DNA from: CAZHZT01 sp964537285
GTDB lineage: Bacteria > Bacteroidota > Bacteroidia > Chitinophagales > Saprospiraceae
Direction: 5' to 3'
Assembly: GCA_964537285.1 (NCBI GenBank)
Contig: CAZHZT010000026.1
Span: 1-55,484, forward strand
DNA length: 55,484 bases
A program made the translations under genes and the position numbers. Below, in pieces: positions 52,355 to 55,484 of this stretch. Each line of letters opens with the position of its first letter. Positions within the stretch are counted from its first letter, which is position 1. Below the pieces are notes generated by a model. That model searched no databases and was not told the origin of the DNA. It saw nothing but the letters and a program-made list of their open reading frames with translations.

Positions 52355-53461
52355 TTGGAGCGCTACAAAAAATTATTTAAATCACTTCTAAAGTTTTTAC
52401 TTTTCCTAGGTATAGGAGTGGGCATACTTGCATTAGTTTACTGGAAGCTTAATGAAGGTTATCAGGAACAATGCAGGATGGATGGCATACCTGAAGAGGA
52501 ATGTAATCTCATTGATAAAATGCTGGCTGATTTCGCAGGCGTGAATCGCTTTTGGATTTTAATGGTTATGGCCTGTTTTATGATCAGCAATGTTAGCAGG
52601 GCTATCCGGTGGAACATGCTTGTAGGTCGCCTGGGAGCTCAGCCACGTTTTTACAATGCGTTTCTAACTGTAGTCCTGGGATATTTTGCCAATCTGGGGC
52701 TGCCAAGGATGGGAGAAGTCGTACGTGCAGGTACAATGGCTCGTTACGAAAAGATTAGTGTTGAGAAAGTAATGGGGACAGTGGTAGCCGACCGAATTGT
52801 AGATTTTTTCTCACTAATTCTCATTGTAATCGTTGCATTTGCTGTTGAATTTAACACCTTATATGGTGGATTAATGGACTTGATCAATAGCGGGAACGGC
52901 GAGGAAAGCGTCCCGATCTATCAACAAAGCTGGTTTTTGATACTTGCTGGTATTGGCTTATTTTTATTAGTTGGGGCTTATGTTTTTCGGGATCGGCTGC
53001 TTAAGCATCCATTTTTTAAAAAAGTTATCAGCTTGATTAATGGGTTTGTTGAGGGCATAAAAACGATTCGAAAGCTGAATAAACCCTGGTTATTTGTATT
53101 GCACAGCATCAATATTTGGCTCATGTACTACATTATGACCTACTTTTGCTTCTTTGCATTTGAGCCTACCTCGCACCTGGGTCCTTTAGCAGGCTTAATT
53201 GTTTTCGTTTTTGGAGCATTCGGAATTGTTATTCCTTCTCCGGGAGGCATGGGTACCTATCACCTCTTAGTCATTCAAGCCCTGGCTCTATATGGTATTG
53301 ATCAGGTTGATGGCTTTTCTTTTGCTAACATCTGCTTTTTCACCATTCAATTATTTTGTAATATTTCCTTTGGGATTGCAGCATTAGTTTTGCTTCCAAT
53401 GTTGAACAAAAACTACCATCCACAAGGAGAGTTAAGCCCTGTAAATATCAATACCCCATGA
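52355..53461 (+). CDS. Lysylphosphatidylglycerol synthase-like/UPF0104 membrane protein
   Basis: A 368 aa inner-membrane protein with about eight transmembrane segments of the LPG_synthase_TM/AglD2 (flippase-like) family. Typical blocks are NVSRAIRWNMLVGRLG (near 90), LGYFANLGLPRMGEVVRAGTMARYEKISVEKVMGTVVADRIVDFFSL (starting near 112) and GIVIPSPGGMGTYHLLV (near 290). The catalytic cytoplasmic domain of true MprF is absent, so lipid lysinylation is unlikely; lipid transport is more plausible. The start codon is a TTG at 52355 (MERYKK); no in-frame ATG fits. It overlaps rfaE2 by four bases (ATGA), so the two are translationally coupled. Confidence 0.82.
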   Translation: MERYKKLFKSLLKFLLFLGIGVGILALVYWKLNEGYQEQCRMDGIPEEECNLIDKMLADFAGVNRFWILMVMACFMISNVSRAIRWNMLVGRLGAQPRFYNAFLTVVLGYFANLGLPRMGEVVRAGTMARYEKISVEKVMGTVVADRIVDFFSLILIVIVAFAVEFNTLYGGLMDLINSGNGEESVPIYQQSWFLILAGIGLFLLVGAYVFRDRLLKHPFFKKVISLINGFVEGIKTIRKLNKPWLFVLHSINIWLMYYIMTYFCFFAFEPTSHLGPLAGLIVFVFGAFGIVIPSPGGMGTYHLLVIQALALYGIDQVDGFSFANICFFTIQLFCNISFGIAALVLLPMLNKNYHPQGELSPVNINTP

Positions 53462-53952
53462 GATCACATATCGAATCTAAGATAATAAAACTGGAGGACA
53501 TCCAGCCTATACTTTCCAGATGGCGGTTCTTAGGAAATAAAGTAGTGTTCACGAACGGGTGTTTTGACCTGATTCACTATGGGCATTTACAATACTTATT
53601 AGAAACCAGAGAACTTGGCGATAAACTTATCATTGGGCTAAATTCAGACAACTCCGTCAGTAGGTTGAAAGGTGATCATAGGCCAATTAAAGATCAAAAA
53701 AGCCGCTTGCAATTGCTGGCTTCTCTTGCATTTGTGGATGCCGTGGTTGTATTTGAAGAAGATACCCCTCTTAAATTAATCTCAACAATTCTTCCCGACG
53801 TTTTGGTCAAAGGAGGAGACTGGAAGCCAGAAGATATTGTCGGCTCAAAAGAAGTACTTGCCAATGGAGGAAAAGTACTTAGCTTACCCTTTGTTGATGG
53901 TTATTCTACTACCAACTTAGAGCAAAAAATCCTTAATTCACACAAATCATAA
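53458..53952 (+). CDS. rfaE2: D-glycero-beta-D-manno-heptose 1-phosphate adenylyltransferase
   Basis: The 164 aa nucleotidyltransferase makes ADP-heptose for the LPS inner core, equivalent to the C-terminal domain of E. coli HldE. Motifs are FTNGCFDLIHYGHLQYL (HxGH, near 31), GLNSDNSVSRLKG (near 60), RPIKDQKSRLQLL and VKGGDWKPEDIVG near 120. The kinase half (RfaE1) must be encoded elsewhere. It overlaps the flippase-like gene by four bases. Bacteroidota carry separate RfaE1 and RfaE2 in some lineages, so the free domain is not unusual. Confidence 0.93.
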   Translation: MRSHIESKIIKLEDIQPILSRWRFLGNKVVFTNGCFDLIHYGHLQYLLETRELGDKLIIGLNSDNSVSRLKGDHRPIKDQKSRLQLLASLAFVDAVVVFEEDTPLKLISTILPDVLVKGGDWKPEDIVGSKEVLANGGKVLSLPFVDGYSTTNLEQKILNSHKS

Positions 53953-54325
53953 CATAAACGGTTAACGGGGAAGGGTACTAGGTACCTTTTTCGTTTACCG
54001 CAGAGTTGTTAGACTTTCTTCTGAGATTGTTTTAGGTGCACAAAAGGGAGGGTTTTGCTTTCTTTTGGCGGATTTTCATATTGAGGAAGTAGCCCCATAT
54101 CATCGAGCTAGGAGGAGGGCAGGGAAATCTAAGAGTAAATCTCTGTTCGGCGCTTTTTGAGTGAATGGAAGGTGACCACAGTAAGGAGAGAATTCGGCAT
54201 TCTTGTAAAGGCAATGGAGATTTGATGAACCACACCTGCACTGCCCTTCTAATCCACCCAGAGTATTTTTGGGCTAAGCAAGCCGTTATATTGTTCTAAG
54301 TAAGTTTATAAGCAAAAGTTTCCCA
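53953..54325. other. Gap between convergent rfaE2 and the Rpn-family gene
   Basis: A terminator hairpin sits at 53960-53999. Beyond it the ~320 bases are less AT-rich than most gaps here and hold short broken reading frames on both strands, none with recognisable sequence or a credible start. It may be a decayed gene remnant, but I cannot name one. Confidence 0.4.
53960..53999 (+). terminator. Terminator of the panC-rfaE2 region
   Basis: GGTTAACGGGGAAGGGTAC pairs, with a few mismatches and G-T pairs, with GGTACCTTTTTCGTTTACC around a TA loop, seven bases past the rfaE2 stop, with a T-run in the descending arm. Confidence 0.6.
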
Positions 54326-55264
54326 CTAATCCTTTTGACTTAGCTTTTCATAAATGGCCAAAACCTTTTCCTTTGGCAATCCACTAATGCTGACAGCCAT
54401 TTCCACATCCAGACCATTGATATAGCATTGCTCTGCTACTCTTAACTTTTCTTTGGCTTCTCCTTTAGCTTCACCTCTGGCTTCACCTCTGGCTTCACCT
54501 TTGGCTAGTCCCTCTGCTAACCCTTCTATATAGAAAGCATCGCTTTTGACATCATATGTTATTGGCATTTCTTGGATCGTTTTTTTAGTGATTTTTTCAA
54601 ATTTACGAATTCTTGATAGCAATGTCAATTGATTTAAATATTTGAGCATTTCCCGCTCCGAATGACATATTGCTTTTAGCCTTTTTATAATTAAACGCAA
54701 AACAGCCTCAATCCGTTCCTGCCCGTAGTGTCCTAAAATGGCCAATATGACCATTTCCGGCACCTGTGACTGAAGCAATCTATTGTAGTCGAACTGATGA
54801 ATATTGACTAGGTCGTATCCTTTATAGATTTCTTCAGGATGGAGCTGAGTGGGCACTCCGGCCATTCCTTTCTCAAGGTTCACCACCACTTGATGCACCG
54901 GTAATTCGTATTCTTGCAAAATTAGGGCATGATACAGACCCATCCTGCGGAGCATGGATTTGCGCACCTCTCGCTCAAATTCTATATGGAGCATCGATTC
55001 GGTAGGTTTAAGATGGGAAGTTTCCACCGGTGAGTTGGCGTGCTCTTCTTGGATTGCAGTTACACGATAAAGAAAGTCCACCTTTCGCTCAAAGGTCAGG
55101 GGGAACGCCCGTTCCTCCAGTTTATAGGACAGAACCTTTAAACCAAGGACATTTTCGATGAGGGGCATAAAAATCGAGGCCGCATTTTCGCGAAATATCC
55201 GATCGTAAATATTCCCCTGGTTCTTGTCTTCTTCTTTGTTTTCAGATGATTGTTTCAATGGCAT
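54326..55264 (-). CDS. Rpn/PD-(D/E)XK nuclease-family protein with GEAR repeats
   Basis: A 312 aa protein of the Rpn (recombination-promoting nuclease, formerly transposase_31-like) type, a group of PD-(D/E)XK nucleases. IYDRIFRENAASIF (near 19), then the predicted catalytic FERKVDFLYRV (Asp near 63) and MLHIEFEREVRKSMLRRMGLYHALIL (Glu near 95) form the nuclease core. The middle is helical. Near the C-terminus a tandem GEAR/GEAK tract (GEARGEARGEAKGEAKE, preceded by EGLAEGLAKG) is encoded by 12-base DNA repeats at about 54468-54512, then a short helical tail with SGLPKEKVLAIYEKL. This arrangement is typical of the family. Proposed roles are in DNA recombination or phage defence; here no associated system is visible. 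Confidence 0.8.
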   Translation of the reverse strand: MPLKQSSENKEEDKNQGNIYDRIFRENAASIFMPLIENVLGLKVLSYKLEERAFPLTFERKVDFLYRVTAIQEEHANSPVETSHLKPTESMLHIEFEREVRKSMLRRMGLYHALILQEYELPVHQVVVNLEKGMAGVPTQLHPEEIYKGYDLVNIHQFDYNRLLQSQVPEMVILAILGHYGQERIEAVLRLIIKRLKAICHSEREMLKYLNQLTLLSRIRKFEKITKKTIQEMPITYDVKSDAFYIEGLAEGLAKGEARGEARGEAKGEAKEKLRVAEQCYINGLDVEMAVSISGLPKEKVLAIYEKLSQKD

Positions 55265-55383
55265 TAGTTTTACTCAAATTTAAAACAATTTTGTTTAAAA
55301 TAAAAGTTTTTTTTTGTTTGATTCTTGAAAAATTGGTTCTAGATGATTTCATTTGGTCGAAATTAATTTGGGAAATCCTTAAA

Positions 55384-55417
55384 CAAGAGTCATCCCAAAC
55401 TTTCGGAATGGCTCATT
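55384..55417. repeat. Decayed family D hairpin (D5)
   Basis: AGAGTCATCCCAAACTTTCG and GGAATGGCTCATTTT keep the family D core with several mismatches, upstream of the Rpn-family gene. The remaining bases to the right edge are AT-rich with no recognisable gene. Confidence 0.55.
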
Positions 55418-55484
55418 TTTCGTAAAACCTTGCAAATTTATGTTAATCAGTGAATTATCTACTTTTTTCTTGATAAAAAAGTAG

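Noticed and set aside
54032..54241. Small minus-strand reading frame between rfaE2 and the Rpn-family gene
   Set aside because: No recognisable sequence, no convincing start context, and a composition unlike neighbouring genes.

Overview
The window is a chromosomal segment of a Bacteroidota bacterium, most likely from the Saprospiria or a related marine/environmental class (the class is inference). Lineage markers visible in the sequence are SprA (2450 aa, type IX secretion translocon) beside ruvA, a MurF-alanine racemase fusion, lipoproteins and proteins of the DUF4270, DUF4290 and DUF4920 type, a phytoene desaturase/phytoene synthase/CrtYcd-type lycopene cyclase cluster, and TAnnTTTG promoter -7 boxes ahead of several genes. 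I saw no rRNA, tRNA, CRISPR array, transposase or prophage gene.

Layout. 0.5-3.7 kb: carotenoid operon crtI-crtB-crtYcd (minus strand). 4.0-6.1 kb: ribosomal protein S1 with a long acidic N-terminus. 6.4-9.3 kb: fadD plus a DUF819-type membrane protein. 9.5-13.5 kb: two related Cys-rich small proteins, a secreted GH113-like glycosidase, an HD-domain hydrolase and a His-rich DUF4920 lipoprotein. 14.0-17.5 kb: two tandem secreted MORN-repeat/caspase proteins. 17.6-21.5 kb: murF-alr and purD. 21.7-25.7 kb: three small lipoproteins and a GCS2-like ligase fused to CBS domains. 25.8-28.1 kb: an RprX/RprY-like two-component pair. 28.4-36.4 kb: sprA and ruvA. 36.8-39.1 kb: aconitase. 39.4-43.4 kb: purQ, a membrane protein, an alpha/beta hydrolase and a polyprenyl diphosphate synthase. 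43.5-49.1 kb: murA (active-site Cys replaced by Asp), a DUF4290 gene, glmS and a DUF4270 lipoprotein. 49.7-54.0 kb: a short starch-synthase-like protein, panC, panD, a flippase-like membrane protein and rfaE2. 54.3-55.3 kb: an Rpn/PD-(D/E)XK family protein.

Gene content is mostly housekeeping: cell wall precursors (murA, glmS, murF-alr), purines (purD, purQ), pantothenate (panC, panD), the TCA cycle, prenyl chains, pigments and outer-membrane secretion. The unusual part is between the genes. Almost every larger gap holds one or more long palindromes belonging to a few recurring families. Family A is a ~109 bp hairpin whose two ends both read inward as a boxA-like GTTCTTTGACA. Family B is flanked by TA duplications and begins AGTAGTTCACGG. 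Family C hairpins are centred on TTTTTCTTCGAAAAA. Family D hairpins are centred on GTCATCCC..GGGATGAC. Family E ends in TAGACTTGTTCTGTAGCTGC. One B element is inserted inside an A element, and removing it with one TA restores the A consensus exactly. Several elements touch or supply stop codons. These look like non-autonomous palindromic mobile elements whose transposase is elsewhere, some perhaps reused as terminators or RNA signals. They, and the paired secreted MORN-caspases, are the best candidates here for something undescribed.
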